Source: Williamsia maris
Lineage (GTDB): Bacteria; Actinomycetota; Actinomycetes; Mycobacteriales; Mycobacteriaceae
DNA length: 64,000 nt
Direction: 5' to 3'
Assembly (NCBI RefSeq): GCF_024171815.1
Contig: NZ_JAMTCJ010000002.1
Location: forward strand, 1,054,001-1,118,000
In this document: in pieces, positions 53,266-64,000 of the stretch
How the letters are laid out: every line of letters starts with the position of its first letter
Numbering within the stretch: position 1 is the first letter of the stretch
Program-made: the position numbers and the translations under genes
The notes under the pieces: generated by a model
The model's database searches: none
What the model was told of the DNA's origin: nothing
What the model saw: only the letters and a program-made list of their open reading frames with translations

Positions 53266-53979
53266 TCAGTTCAGGATGTTGATCGCCCGCGCGAGAACCA
53301 TGGCCACGGTGGCCAGCGCGATCATCGACTGCACCGCCATCAGCAGTTTGGCCCATCGGTTCATCGGCATGGTGTCGGTGGGGCTGAAAGCGGTTGCGTT
53401 GGTGAAGGACACGTACAGGTAGTCGGCGAACTGCGGTTCCCAGTCGGGGTCGGACACATCGGGGGTGGTCATCTGGGGGAACAGGAAGTCGGGGTAACGC
53501 CGGAGTCCGGCCGCTCGTGCTGCGGGCCCGCCACGGTCGAGGTCCCAGTACCAGAGTCCGAAGATGATGATGTTGGTCAGATACACGGCACCGCCGGTGG
53601 CGAGCAGCGCCGCTGCCGACACCCGGTGGTCGCCGGCGACGATCTCGAGCACCAGACGCACCGCGGAGTATCCGTTGGCCAGGCTGGCGACGGCGATCAG
53701 CGTGAGGCTCACCCAGCGCAGGGGAGTGGACACGCGGTCGATGCGCAAGGGGTTGGCCGCGACGAGGGTGATGAGCAGGACCACCTCGATGGCCGGCAGC
53801 AGAAACCGTGACGAGAGGTTGAGTCGGTCGGGCAGCGCCAGCTGCAGCGCGATGACCACGATGATCGCCACCGACGCGACCCAGCGCGGTTCGCCTGCGG
53901 TGATACGTCGCCACGCGGGTAGGGCGTCACGGGAGATCCGTCGGCCCAGTCCTCGATCGTGTTCGTCGCGTTCGGTCAC
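53266..53979 (-). CDS. DUF1345-like membrane protein
   Basis: This 237-residue protein probably starts with GTG 53979 (MTERDEHDRGLG); no strong RBS is visible, so it may be leaderless. Six hydrophobic segments are visible (about 40-57, 62-80, 88-112, 125-145, 190-205 and 212-235). FADYLYVSFTNATAFSPTDT before the last helix is the DUF1345 signature and resembles a channel pore loop. The function is unknown. The divergent gene encodes an MFS pump, and the two starts are 114 bases apart. Confidence 0.78.
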   Translation of the reverse strand: MTERDEHDRGLGRRISRDALPAWRRITAGEPRWVASVAIIVVIALQLALPDRLNLSSRFLLPAIEVVLLITLVAANPLRIDRVSTPLRWVSLTLIAVASLANGYSAVRLVLEIVAGDHRVSAAALLATGGAVYLTNIIIFGLWYWDLDRGGPAARAAGLRRYPDFLFPQMTTPDVSDPDWEPQFADYLYVSFTNATAFSPTDTMPMNRWAKLLMAVQSMIALATVAMVLARAINILN

Positions 53980-54093
53980 AACTGTGATTGTGCCCGGGTC
54001 CGGAAAGTAGACTCGGCGGTTTGGTGTGCGCAGCCGTCCCACGGGGGTGCCGCCACCGACGCGAGCCCCAGACCGAAAGGCGCACAACCGACA

Positions 54094-55566
54094 ATGCCGA
54101 CTCCCGACCCCACGTCGCCCGACGACACGCAGCCCGACCCGAGGCGGTGGAAGGCGCTGGCGGTCTGTCTCGTCATCGGTTTCATGACCCTGCTGGACGT
54201 CTCGATCGTCAACGTCGCGCTGCCGTCGATCGAGAAGGGCATCGGTGCGTCGTCGGCCGACCTGTCGTGGGTGGTGTCGGGGTACGCGCTGGCGTTCGGC
54301 CTCGTGCTCGTCGCCGCCGGACGGATCGGTGACGCCCGCGGGCGCAAGACCACGTTCATCGTCGGACTCATCGCCTTCGTGGTCGCATCGGCTGCGTGCG
54401 GGTTGGCCACCGGTCCGCTGGTCCTGGTGATCGCCCGCCTGGTCCAGGGTGTCGCCGGCGGCATCGTGAGCCCGCAGGTGTCGGGCATCATCCAACAGCT
54501 GTTCCGGGGCCGCGAGCGCGCCAAGGCATTCGGACTGTTCGCCGCCACCATCGGTATCTCCACCGCGGTCGGGCCCCTGCTGGGCGGTGTCCTCATCGAG
54601 CTCGGCGGCACCGAACACGGCTGGCGTTACGTGTTCATGGTCAACATCCCGATCGGTGTCGTGGCGCTGGTGGCCGCGATCGCACTGCTCCCGGGGACAC
54701 CCGCGCAGTCGCGACAACCCCTGCGTGCCTCGAGTTTCGACCCGGTCGGCGTCGTGCTGCTGGGTCTGGCCGTGGTGTCGCTCATGCTGCCGCTGGTCCA
54801 GGAACAGCAGTGGCAGGGCAACGCCAAATGGCTGTTGTTGATCCCGGCCGCGATCTTCTTCGGGACGTTCCTGCTGTGGGAACGCAGGCTCGGCTCACGC
54901 GGTGAGCAACAGTTGGTGGACCTCGGCCTGTTCTCGCTGCGGTCGTACACCCTCGGCTGCGTCATCGGCATGGTCTACTTCGCCGGCTTCACCACGATCT
55001 TCTTCGTCTACACGCTCTACGTGCAGCAGGGGCTCGGCTACTCGGCCCTGCAGGCCGGTCTGGCGGTCACCCCGTTCGCCATCGGCTCGGCGGTGTCGGC
55101 CCGGGTGGGCGGCAACCTGGTCGGTCGCTTCGGACGAGGTCTGGTCGCGACCGGGCTGGCGATGGTCGTCGTCGGCATGGTCGGAGCCGTGGTCGCCTCG
55201 ATGGCCGTACCGGGCCACGGTGTCGGATGGGCCGCCGCGCTGCCGCTGCTGGTGGCCGGAATCGGATCGGGGCTCGTCATCTCGCCCAACATCACGCTGA
55301 CCCTCGACGACGTGCCGGTGTCGCGGGCAGGTATCGCCGGCGGTGTGCTGCAGACAGGCCAGCGCATCGGTTCGGCCGCGGGGATCGCGCTGGTGGGCGC
55401 GGTGTTCTTCGCTCAGGTGGCCGATTCCCCGGGTGACTCTGCTCCGGCCTTCCAGATCGGGATGTCGGTGGCCGCCGGGCTCACCGCTGTCGCCCTGGTT
55501 ATCGCGGTGGTCGACGCCGTACGCGCACGTCCGACCTCGACAGCGAAAGTGACGACGCCGGCCTGA
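54094..55566 (+). CDS. MFS drug:H+ antiporter, DHA2 (14-helix) family
   Basis: This 490-residue protein starts at ATG 54094 (MPTPDPTSPD); a GAAAGG lies rather far upstream. Fourteen hydrophobic helices are expected. The first carries motif D1, FMTLLDVSIVNVALPSIEKG. The loop after helix 2 carries motif A, GRIGDARGRKTTF. The sequence IARLVQGVAGGIVSPQVSGI is motif B, and ISTAVGPLLGGVL is motif C of antiporters. Relatives export dyes, antibiotics or lipid precursors. No adjacent TetR or MarR regulator is evident, so its control is not readable. Confidence 0.92.
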   Translation: MPTPDPTSPDDTQPDPRRWKALAVCLVIGFMTLLDVSIVNVALPSIEKGIGASSADLSWVVSGYALAFGLVLVAAGRIGDARGRKTTFIVGLIAFVVASAACGLATGPLVLVIARLVQGVAGGIVSPQVSGIIQQLFRGRERAKAFGLFAATIGISTAVGPLLGGVLIELGGTEHGWRYVFMVNIPIGVVALVAAIALLPGTPAQSRQPLRASSFDPVGVVLLGLAVVSLMLPLVQEQQWQGNAKWLLLIPAAIFFGTFLLWERRLGSRGEQQLVDLGLFSLRSYTLGCVIGMVYFAGFTTIFFVYTLYVQQGLGYSALQAGLAVTPFAIGSAVSARVGGNLVGRFGRGLVATGLAMVVVGMVGAVVASMAVPGHGVGWAAALPLLVAGIGSGLVISPNITLTLDDVPVSRAGIAGGVLQTGQRIGSAAGIALVGAVFFAQVADSPGDSAPAFQIGMSVAAGLTAVALVIAVVDAVRARPTSTAKVTTPA

Positions 55567-55612
55567 CGGATCGAGGACCGTAACTGTCCGCAATGGGGGA
55601 CATGCTCATCTC

Positions 55613-56206
55613 ATGACGATCACCGAGTCCCAGGGAGCCGACACCATGACCACCACCATCGACGACGAGCGCGCGGAGTTGCTCACCGAATTGGCCACCG
55701 CCCGAGCCGTTCTTCTCGGGACGGTGCAGGGCCTGACCGACGAGCAGCTCGGCCTGCGCTCCACGGCCAGCGCACTGTGTCTCGGCGGGCTGATCAAGCA
55801 CGTCGCGTCGACCGAGGCGGCGTGGATGCGGTTCGTCACCGAGGGCACCTCCGGGATGGAGTTGGTGCTCCCCGAGGGCGTCACCTGGGAGGACCTGATG
55901 TCGGGGACGGCGCACACCTACCCGCAATGGGCCATCGATCGCCAGAACGAGTTCGAGATGCTCCCCGAGGACACCCGATCCGGAGTGATCGCCGACTACG
56001 AACGGGTCGCCGCAGCGACCGAGGCCGTGATCGGCGATGCCGGTGACCTGTCGCGCACGACGCCGTTGCCCTCAGCGCCGTGGAATGAGCCCGGCGCATC
56101 GTGGAGCGTTCGACGAGTCCTGATCCATCTGGTCGCCGAGACCTCCCAGCACGCAGGTCACGCCGAGATCATCCGCGAGAGCATCGACGGTCACACCAGC
56201 ATGTGA
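55613..56206 (+). CDS. DinB/DUF664 family metal-binding protein
   Basis: This 197-residue protein starts at ATG 55613; ATG 55646 (MTTTIDDERA) is equally credible. It is a four-helix DinB-like bundle with putative metal ligands His63 (GLIKHVASTE) and His180/His183 (ETSQHAGHAEII). WSVRRVLIHLVAETSQHAGH is typical of actinobacterial DUF664 proteins, several of which are mycothiol-dependent transferases. The substrate is unknown. The gene is 46 bases after the MFS gene and co-oriented, so co-transcription is possible. Confidence 0.85.
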   Translation: MTITESQGADTMTTTIDDERAELLTELATARAVLLGTVQGLTDEQLGLRSTASALCLGGLIKHVASTEAAWMRFVTEGTSGMELVLPEGVTWEDLMSGTAHTYPQWAIDRQNEFEMLPEDTRSGVIADYERVAAATEAVIGDAGDLSRTTPLPSAPWNEPGASWSVRRVLIHLVAETSQHAGHAEIIRESIDGHTSM

Positions 56207-56269
56207 GGCACGCCGTTGTCGGGCCACGTCCGCGATCACCTCGTCGGCCCGACGAGGCGGTGGCCGACA

Positions 56270-56794
56270 ATGGCGGGTGTGAAAAACAACAAGACCGTGT
56301 TCCACGGCTGGCTCTACAAGCCGTCGAGGTTCCGTCTGCTCGTCGGGCTCTACCCGCCGCTGCTCGGCGCGGGCGTGCGGGTCTCGCACATCGCCGACGA
56401 CTGGACCTCCGGCGCGATCACGGTCCGTGTCTACCCGTGGACGGCCAACCTGCACGGCGCCGCGTTCGGGGGAGCGTTGTTCTCGGCCACCGACGTCCTC
56501 TACGGGATGATGCTCGCTGCGCAGCTCGGTCGCCGCTTCGAGGTGTGGACGAAGGCCGCGAGCATCGACTTCCAGGCGCCGGGACGCGGCCGCCTCGAAC
56601 TCCGCGTCGAACTCCCGAACGACGAGGCCGAGCGCATCCGAGACGAGGCCACCCGCGAGGGCGTCACGCAGGTGATCCACCACGTCGACATCGTCGACTC
56701 GAGCGGCACCGTGGTCGCCGGTGCGGATCACACGATGCGGATCCGCCTGCGCGCCAACGACACCGCGCCGCAGGCGCCCTCAGGCAAACGGTAA
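56270..56794 (+). CDS. DUF4442 hotdog-fold thioesterase-like protein
   Basis: This 174-residue protein probably starts at ATG 56270 (MAGVKNNKTVFHGW); GTG 56279 and the further-upstream 56216 are alternatives. The DUF4442/PaaI-like hotdog fold shows in YPPLLGAGVRVSHIADDWTS, NLHGAAFGGALFSATDVLYG (the central helix with HG..GG) and VWTKAASIDFQAPGRGRLEL. It probably acts on acyl-CoA or acyl-ACP thioesters. Its last 15 bases overlap the end of the convergent DUF305 gene. Confidence 0.82.
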   Translation: MAGVKNNKTVFHGWLYKPSRFRLLVGLYPPLLGAGVRVSHIADDWTSGAITVRVYPWTANLHGAAFGGALFSATDVLYGMMLAAQLGRRFEVWTKAASIDFQAPGRGRLELRVELPNDEAERIRDEATREGVTQVIHHVDIVDSSGTVVAGADHTMRIRLRANDTAPQAPSGKR

Positions 56795-57394
56795 CGGCGT
56801 ACCGCCACGAGCGGTCAGCAGCGTCACCATGAGATCGACCTCGTTGCTCTGCTCGTCCTGCATCTGGGTCGCGGTCGCGGTGACCGAGGCGTTGTGACCG
56901 TGCTGACGCACGTACTGCGCCATGCTGATCCCGCCCTGGTGGTGCCGGATCATCAGCTGCAGGAACCGGACCTCGTTGACCGAGCCGGTCGTCTCGTGCA
57001 GGGCGGTGAGCTCGGCATCATCGGCCATCCCCGGCATCATCACCGACCCGGCGTGCTGAGCGTGCGCGGATCCCATCCATGCCATCGGAGTCGATGACTG
57101 CTCGGGCGCCCCGGCCGCCTGTAGCCATCCGCGCATCTGCCCGGTCTCGGCGAGCTGCGTGCTGGAGATCTGATCGGCGACGGCGCGAACCTCCGGTGTC
57201 GCCTGCGGTGAGAGCTGCCCGACGATGGTGATCGCCTGCTGGTGGTGGGCCAGCATGTCCTGCGCGAACCCGATGTCGATGCTGCTCAGAGCCGGTGCGG
57301 CCTCGACGGCTCTCGCGTTCCCGATCATCACCCCGACGATCATCGACACCCCGGCGGTGAGGGCGACGATGCACAACGCCCACCGTTGTCTCAC
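56780..57394 (-). CDS. Exported DUF305 protein (four-helix, His-rich)
   Basis: This 204-residue protein starts with GTG 57394 in a GTGA overlap with the upstream beta-propeller gene, so the two are coupled. An N-terminal signal or anchor (residues 5-30) precedes two DUF305 half-domains, each with a His pair: FAQDMLAHHQQAITIVGQLS and LQLMIRHHQGGISMAQYVRQ. Met-rich PMAWMGSAHAQHAGSVMMPG lies between them. DUF305 proteins are four-helix bundles often linked to copper. The Met and His content here supports metal binding at the cell surface. Confidence 0.88.
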   Translation of the reverse strand: MRQRWALCIVALTAGVSMIVGVMIGNARAVEAAPALSSIDIGFAQDMLAHHQQAITIVGQLSPQATPEVRAVADQISSTQLAETGQMRGWLQAAGAPEQSSTPMAWMGSAHAQHAGSVMMPGMADDAELTALHETTGSVNEVRFLQLMIRHHQGGISMAQYVRQHGHNASVTATATQMQDEQSNEVDLMVTLLTARGGTPLPFA

Positions 57395-58938
57395 CGTGCC
57401 GTCCCCGCGCGCGGATCGATCCGCAACGCCAGGAAGCCGTTGTCCGAGCAGGTGACGTAGAGCAGGTCGCCACGGAACTGCGGCGGTGACATGCACCAGT
57501 CCGCGGTCATGTCGACGCCGATCAGTCGGGACCGGTCGTTGACGATGCCGGTCAGCGGTGCCTGTCCCTGCAGGATCGCGCGACCCAGCGCCGCGGCCCC
57601 GATGATCGGCGGCGCGGCGATGTTGGCGAGTCCGGCGTGGATGGAGTTGGTCAGGGTGGTGAACGTCTTGCCCACCTGGGCGGCGGGGTTGTAGTAACCG
57701 ATCTCCCGGAATCGGTCGGGATCGCTGATGTCGAAGACGCGGATGCCGGATTGGATCCACCCGCACGCCATCCGACGCGGATCGACCGGACGGTCCACCG
57801 AGCAGTAGTGCGACTCGTAGGCGAACGGTCCGTTGCCGCCGGCGCTGGCCACTGCGCGGGTCTGGTTCCTCGGTAGGTTGATGGCCAGTTTGATGACGTT
57901 GCGCAGCTTGAGGTTCGACGACCGTGTGGCGTCGAACAGCTTCGCGCCACCCGAGCCCGCCTCGTCCATCGAGAACACGTGGGGCCTGCCGCGGTAGGTG
58001 ACGTAGATGCTGTGCTGGGTGATCTGGCCGTCGGTCCAGAACTTCTGGCCGATGTGCGGCGCCGGACGGGAGACGATCGTGCGCGGCTTCCGGTTCTGGA
58101 TCGCGGACACGTCGATCATGGTGAGCCCGGCCAGATTCGACAGATACATGGTCTTGCCGTCGGGGGTGAAGCCCATGCCGTGGGCGGAGATCCCGGTGAT
58201 GCCGCTCCAGACGACCATCGGCCGGCTCGGGTCGGTCAGGTCGACGGCGCTGATGTAGCCCGGGGCGACACCAGAGGCCCAGTACGTCTTGCCGTCAGGG
58301 GAGAAGTCGCCCTCGTGCGTGGTGATCGGTATCGGCATGTTCAGCCGGCTCCCCGCACCACGGTTGAGCAGGCGCGGGTGCGCACAGTCGGTGGCGATGT
58401 CGTAGACCGAGATGTAGCCGGCGCCCTCCAGGACGCCGACGGCGGTACCGACCAGCAGCCCGCGGGCCTCGTTGACCTTCAGCGACTCCCAGGTGCCGCC
58501 CAGCGCCGCGGGCTCGTTCAGGACGGCCGTGCGCACGGGCCGGGCGGGATCGGATGCGTCGATCACGTTGACGCCGGCGGGTTTACGGTTGAGCAGGTTG
58601 GTCGGGAAGCTGGTGCCGGTGTAGGTGCACTGTTTGTAGGACGCGCTGGTGATCCCGGTGCCCTCGTTCTGCAGCTGCCCGACGAGGTCGACGTTGCAGT
58701 TGTACCCGCGACGACTCCGACCACTCTTCCGATCGGACAGCGGGACCTCGCCCTGCACCCCGGTCTCCACCCGGTCGCCGGGCCGACACCGGGCCTGCGC
58801 CACCGAGTCCGGCCAGACGTCGGTCAGGTCGTTGTATCCGGGCGGCGCCTTGGCCACGGCGAGGGTCGTGCTCGAGGCGAACACCGCCACCACGATCGCG
58901 ATGACCGTGATCCAGCGGCGGATGGGTGTGACGTGCAC
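57391..58938 (-). CDS. Exported LVIVD-repeat beta-propeller protein
   Basis: This 515-residue protein starts with GTG 58938 behind GGGAGG (residues after the start: HVTPIRRWITVIAIVV). A signal peptide ends near ALAVAKA. The body contains propeller blades with LVIVD-like strands: VNVIDASDPARPVRTAVLNE, ISVYDIATDCAHPRLLNRG, ISAVDLTDPSRPMVVWSG and IRVFDISDPDRFREIGYYN. Several Cys (CRPGD, GYNCNVD, CTYTG, HYCSVD, WCMSP, VTCSD) could form disulfides. It is coupled to the DUF305 gene, a pairing I believe recurs in mycolata. It is probably a surface scaffold or metal-handling partner. Confidence 0.83.
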   Translation of the reverse strand: MHVTPIRRWITVIAIVVAVFASSTTLAVAKAPPGYNDLTDVWPDSVAQARCRPGDRVETGVQGEVPLSDRKSGRSRRGYNCNVDLVGQLQNEGTGITSASYKQCTYTGTSFPTNLLNRKPAGVNVIDASDPARPVRTAVLNEPAALGGTWESLKVNEARGLLVGTAVGVLEGAGYISVYDIATDCAHPRLLNRGAGSRLNMPIPITTHEGDFSPDGKTYWASGVAPGYISAVDLTDPSRPMVVWSGITGISAHGMGFTPDGKTMYLSNLAGLTMIDVSAIQNRKPRTIVSRPAPHIGQKFWTDGQITQHSIYVTYRGRPHVFSMDEAGSGGAKLFDATRSSNLKLRNVIKLAINLPRNQTRAVASAGGNGPFAYESHYCSVDRPVDPRRMACGWIQSGIRVFDISDPDRFREIGYYNPAAQVGKTFTTLTNSIHAGLANIAAPPIIGAAALGRAILQGQAPLTGIVNDRSRLIGVDMTADWCMSPPQFRGDLLYVTCSDNGFLALRIDPRAGTAR

Positions 58939-59098
58939 GTCGAGCCTCCCGAATGGCTTCTCATCAGATGTGCGAATCGAGCACCGGTGATCCGGTAACC
59001 GACCGCAGCACCTCGCCCGTACGGATGTGCGCCGCGTCACACACCCGGAGAGTGTCATTGCCCGATGACAGAGATGTCAACAGTTTCGGCGATTGGAT

Positions 59099-60241
59099 TC
59101 ACCCGTCGACACCCACTGCATTGCCTCCGGATCGCTTGCTCCGGTACATCGCACGATCGGCGTCGCGGAGCCATTCGATGACGCGGACCTCGAGGTCGGT
59201 GGAGTCGATGCCGCTGATCGGCGTCGACGTGACACCGACGCTGGCGGTGACGGGAGTGTGTCCGTCGGACATCTGCACGGCCAGCCGCACGGCCTCGGCA
59301 AGTGCGCGTACCTCTGTCGGTGGCCTCGCCGCGGCGACCGCGAATTCCTCGCCACCGAGTCGTGCATGGATGGCTGAGAGGGGTAGTTGTTGATCCACGC
59401 ACTGGGTTGCACGGCGCAGGACGAGATCTCCGGCGTCATGTCCGTAGGTGTCGTTGACCCTCTTGAAGTTGTCGAGGTCGTAGACGACAACAGCGAGATG
59501 GTCCGACACCGTGCCTTGTGAGGCCACCATCAGACGCGACATCTGTGTTGTGAACCCCCTCCTGTTGAGCAGGCCTGTGAGTGGATCCACCAGCGAGGCG
59601 GCGGCATCCGCTCGGAGTAGCCACAAGCCGATGTGGGTCATGGTCGGGATGACCACCAGGACCATCACGGCGGTTGCGCCCTTCGCGACGGTGAGGGCGG
59701 GATCAGCGTCCGGACCGAGCGCAACCGGCGTGAGGACCACCACGACCGCGACCAGACATATCGCGACGTGTGCGACGACCAGTGCAGGGCCATGGAAGAA
59801 CGTCACGTACAGGCCGGGCACCAACAACATCAGGACCCCACACAGGCCTGCCATGGGGTCGGCGTCGAGAGTCGACGCGAGACAGATTCCCGCGTCGGCG
59901 GACAGGACGAAAGTCACCGAGGTCCGCTGATTCGGCCAAGGTCGCAGAATCCAGCGCAGCATCCAGAACATGGCCAATAGTGCGCACGTGATGTTTGCGA
60001 TCCGGATCGGACCGCTCCCCGGTCCCGACGGCGACCACATCACAGCGATCGCTGACAGTGCGAGCATGGCGGCGAACGCCGAGATCGCAACTCGCACAAC
60101 CGTCGTCAGTGACCTGGCGTGCAGGAATGCTCTCGACCACAGGTGGTCGACCGGGTCATTCCACCATTGCCGCGCGAGAACGGCGATCTGCCGGAGTCCG
60201 TCGCGTGTCGCGGGCACCGCGCCGGGTGGTGGATCGGGCAC
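59099..60241 (-). CDS. Membrane diguanylate cyclase (GGDEF)
   Basis: This 380-residue protein starts with GTG 60241. Six hydrophobic helices (about 45-215) form a MASE-like sensor. The GGDEF domain follows: LVDPLTGLLNRRGFTTQMSR, VVVYDLDNFKRVNDTYGHDA and ARLGGEEFAVAA with an active GGEEF. The RxxD inhibitory site five residues before is absent, so product inhibition may be weak. It should make c-di-GMP at the membrane and could oppose the EAL protein at 14112. It is divergent from clpB, and the HspR/SigH control region lies upstream of both. Confidence 0.92.
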   Translation of the reverse strand: MPDPPPGAVPATRDGLRQIAVLARQWWNDPVDHLWSRAFLHARSLTTVVRVAISAFAAMLALSAIAVMWSPSGPGSGPIRIANITCALLAMFWMLRWILRPWPNQRTSVTFVLSADAGICLASTLDADPMAGLCGVLMLLVPGLYVTFFHGPALVVAHVAICLVAVVVVLTPVALGPDADPALTVAKGATAVMVLVVIPTMTHIGLWLLRADAAASLVDPLTGLLNRRGFTTQMSRLMVASQGTVSDHLAVVVYDLDNFKRVNDTYGHDAGDLVLRRATQCVDQQLPLSAIHARLGGEEFAVAAARPPTEVRALAEAVRLAVQMSDGHTPVTASVGVTSTPISGIDSTDLEVRVIEWLRDADRAMYRSKRSGGNAVGVDG

Positions 60242-60322
60242 CGACCGACCCTAGTCCGTACCACTGTCCGATGCGACATTGGTTGATGGCGATGTGCTGC
60301 GCGGGCTCGCGGATGATGCATA

Positions 60323-60343
60323 CTTGAGCGGAACAGACTCAAG
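60323..60343 (+). promoter_or_regulatory. HAIR operator (HspR site) of clpB
   Basis: CTTGAGC-N7-ACTCAAG matches the HAIR consensus at 13 of 14 positions and lies 74-94 bases upstream of the clpB ATG. Confidence 0.85.
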
Positions 60344-60356
60344 TTCTCGTGCGTTG
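60330..60356 (+). promoter_or_regulatory. SigH-type promoter of clpB nested in the HAIR
   Basis: GGAAC (60330-60334), 18 bases and GTTG (60353-60356) match the SigH consensus. The -35 is inside the 7-base spacer of the HAIR, so HspR binding would occlude it directly. Confidence 0.6.
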
Positions 60357-60416
60357 AAGAACTCGACGGGTCATCGGACCCGAGATACTTCACGCAAGAC
60401 CTAGGAAGGTGAGCAC

Positions 60417-62981
<2,565 letters not shown>

Positions 62982-63006
62982 CCCCGCCCCGCGTGTAGCG
63001 CGCGGC

Positions 63007-63041
63007 GCCCGGCGCGACGTCTACCCGACGTCGTGCCGGGC
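63007..63041. terminator. Bidirectional hairpin between clpB and hxlR
   Basis: GCCCGGCGCGACGTC (63007-63021) pairs with 63027-63041 over 15 bp with one G-U pair and a 5-base loop. It begins 26 bases after the clpB stop. The right arm encodes the C-terminus of the convergent HxlR protein. Confidence 0.75.
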
Positions 63042-63410
63042 GTTGTCGTCTCGCGCGTCGTCGTTGCGTGCGTTGGCCGCCTGCACCTCGGGCACGTGCG
63101 ACTCCGCCCAGGCGCGGACCGCGGCCAGGGGTTCGAGAAGCGAGTGTCCCAGGTCGGTGAGGGCGTATTCGACGTGCGGTGGCTGACCGCCGAAGTCCCT
63201 CCGGTCGATCAGACCGTCATGGTGCAACGCACGCAGGGTCTCGGTGAGGACCTTGGGCGTGATGCCCTGGATGTGGGTCTTCAACTCGCCGAACCGCATC
63301 GGGCCCGATGCCAACGCGGTGACGACGAAGACCGTCCACCGGGCGCCGATCCGGTGCAGCACGACGCGACTCGGGCAGGTCGGCGCCATCACGTTGTAGG
63401 CCTTCGACAT
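63021..63410 (-). CDS. HxlR-family transcriptional regulator
   Basis: This 129-residue winged-helix protein starts at ATG 63410 behind GGAGGG. Cys12 (MAPTCPSRVVLHRIGARW) is the conserved N-terminal cysteine. VVTALASGPMRFGELKTHIQ, GITPKVLTETLRALHHDGLI and HVEYALTDLG form the HTH and wing. The C-terminus is Asn/Asp/Arg-rich. It is divergent from an SDR gene with 101 bases between, where a 12-bp palindrome lies. It probably represses that gene in response to an electrophile. Confidence 0.88.
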   Translation of the reverse strand: MSKAYNVMAPTCPSRVVLHRIGARWTVFVVTALASGPMRFGELKTHIQGITPKVLTETLRALHHDGLIDRRDFGGQPPHVEYALTDLGHSLLEPLAAVRAWAESHVPEVQAANARNDDARDDNARHDVG

Positions 63411-63446
63411 CGCGTGTCCCTCCTGGTGGTCGACGGTTTCGTTGTA

Positions 63447-63458
63447 GATACCGGTATC
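63447..63458. promoter_or_regulatory. 12-bp palindrome, probable HxlR operator
   Basis: GATACCGGTATC is a perfect palindrome midway between the divergent hxlR and SDR genes. An ATACCGT half-site follows at 63465. Confidence 0.5.
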
Positions 63459-63511
63459 AAATTCATACCGTCTCTGGTGGAAACACTACGACACCACAGG
63501 AGGAACGGACA

Positions 63512-64000
63512 TGGCGCAGACGTTGGACGGGCAGACGGTATTGGTGGTCGGCGGTGCGAAGAACCTGGGACTGGCGATCGCGACGCGCGCTTCCGAACTG
63601 GGCGCACAGGTCGTCATCGGGGCACGTGACGACGATGCCGCGGTCACGGCGGCCGCCGCCGTTCACAACGCCCGGCCCATCACCATCGACATCACCGACG
63701 AGGCGAGCATCGCGGCCGCGGCCGCCGAACTCGGCGCCGTCGACCACATCGTCGCCACCGCCGCAGCACACCACAACGTCGCGGTGACCGCGCTGGACCA
63801 CGACAGGGTCGTGACGGCGTTCGAGGCCAAGGTGATCGGCCCGCTGATGCTGGCCAAGCACTTCGCGCCGACCATGCCGCCGTCCGGGTCGATCATCCTG
63901 TTCTCCGGTGTCGCGGCATGGAAGCCGTCTCCGGGCAAGTCGATCATGGGCATCACCAACGGTGCGGTGGCGTTCGCCGTCGACCACCTCGCCGCGGAAC
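63512..64000 (+). CDS. Short-chain dehydrogenase/reductase-like protein, 3' end outside the window
   Basis: The first 163 codons are present, from ATG 63512 behind AGGAGGAACGG. The Rossmann start is TVLVVGGAKNLGLAIATRAS (about 9-28), a GGxxxxG variant of the SDR TGxxxGxG. IDITDEASIAAAAAELGAVD and IVATAAAHHNV (NNAG position) follow. After the catalytic Ser region (IILFSGVAAWKPSPGKS) the normal YxxxK is not apparent: IMGITNGAVAFAVDHLAAE occupies that place. It may be a reductase with altered chemistry or a non-catalytic NAD(P)-binding sensor. Divergent control by the HxlR regulator is likely. Confidence 0.82.

Overview
The window is high-GC, densely packed actinobacterial DNA. Gene content points to a mycolic-acid bacterium (Mycobacteriales, most like Gordonia or a close relative). 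It carries the isoniazid-inducible iniB-iniA-iniC operon with an IniR-type regulator, a dnaK-grpE-dnaJ-hspR operon and clpB with HspR operators, an Rv0338c-type membrane iron-sulfur oxidoreductase, and an Rv0385-type flavohaemoglobin. From memory, these genes lie in the Rv0338c-Rv0385 part of the Mycobacterium tuberculosis map. The species cannot be fixed from sequence reading alone.

Layout. (1) 1-13.9 kb: a two-armed surface-glycan cluster. The left arm (minus strand, running off the window) encodes an acyl-CoA-dehydrogenase-like flavoenzyme, an aminoacyl-tRNA-synthetase-like amino acid:[carrier protein] ligase, a GT4 glycosyltransferase, a lipid-linked-oligosaccharide flippase fused to two alpha/beta-hydrolase domains, and another GT4 enzyme cut by the window edge. 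The divergent right arm encodes a carrier protein, a DUF1839 protein, a GH2-like protein, a GT4 enzyme and a private AcpS. An initiating polyprenyl-phosphate sugar transferase and an EAL-domain protein follow. (2) 15.7-21.7 kb: Fe-S oxidoreductase with a repetitive tail, acyltransferase, esterase. (3) 21.7-26.1 kb: heat-shock operon. (4) 26.3-39.0 kb: IniR-type regulator, membrane-anchored Hsp70-like protein, very large IniB-like protein, IniA, IniC. (5) 39-60 kb: mixed metabolic and regulatory genes (flavohaemoglobin, amidohydrolase, flavin monooxygenase, HxlR/quinone-reductase pair, GH3 glucosidase, MerR-TipAS regulator, PoxB, lipoprotein, MFS pump, DUF305/beta-propeller pair, diguanylate cyclase). 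(6) 60.3-64 kb: clpB, then a divergent HxlR/SDR pair cut by the right edge.

How it works together. The first cluster is the most unusual part. A dedicated ligase would load an amino acid on a dedicated carrier protein activated by a dedicated phosphopantetheinyl transferase. The flavoenzyme could oxidise the tethered residue. The DUF1839 protein has a Cys/Asp/His pattern suited to an acyltransferase and could pass the residue to a sugar built by the glycosyltransferases and exported by the flippase fusion. The predicted outcome, an aminoacylated or dehydroaminoacylated surface polysaccharide, is an inference. The heat-shock genes share readable control logic: HspR operators (HAIR) and GGAAC-N18-GTTG SigH-type promoters occur before both dnaK and clpB. 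The ini region pairs a divergent regulator and membrane Hsp70-like gene with iniBAC, and a strong inverted repeat lies between them. No tRNA, rRNA, insertion sequence or CRISPR array was seen.
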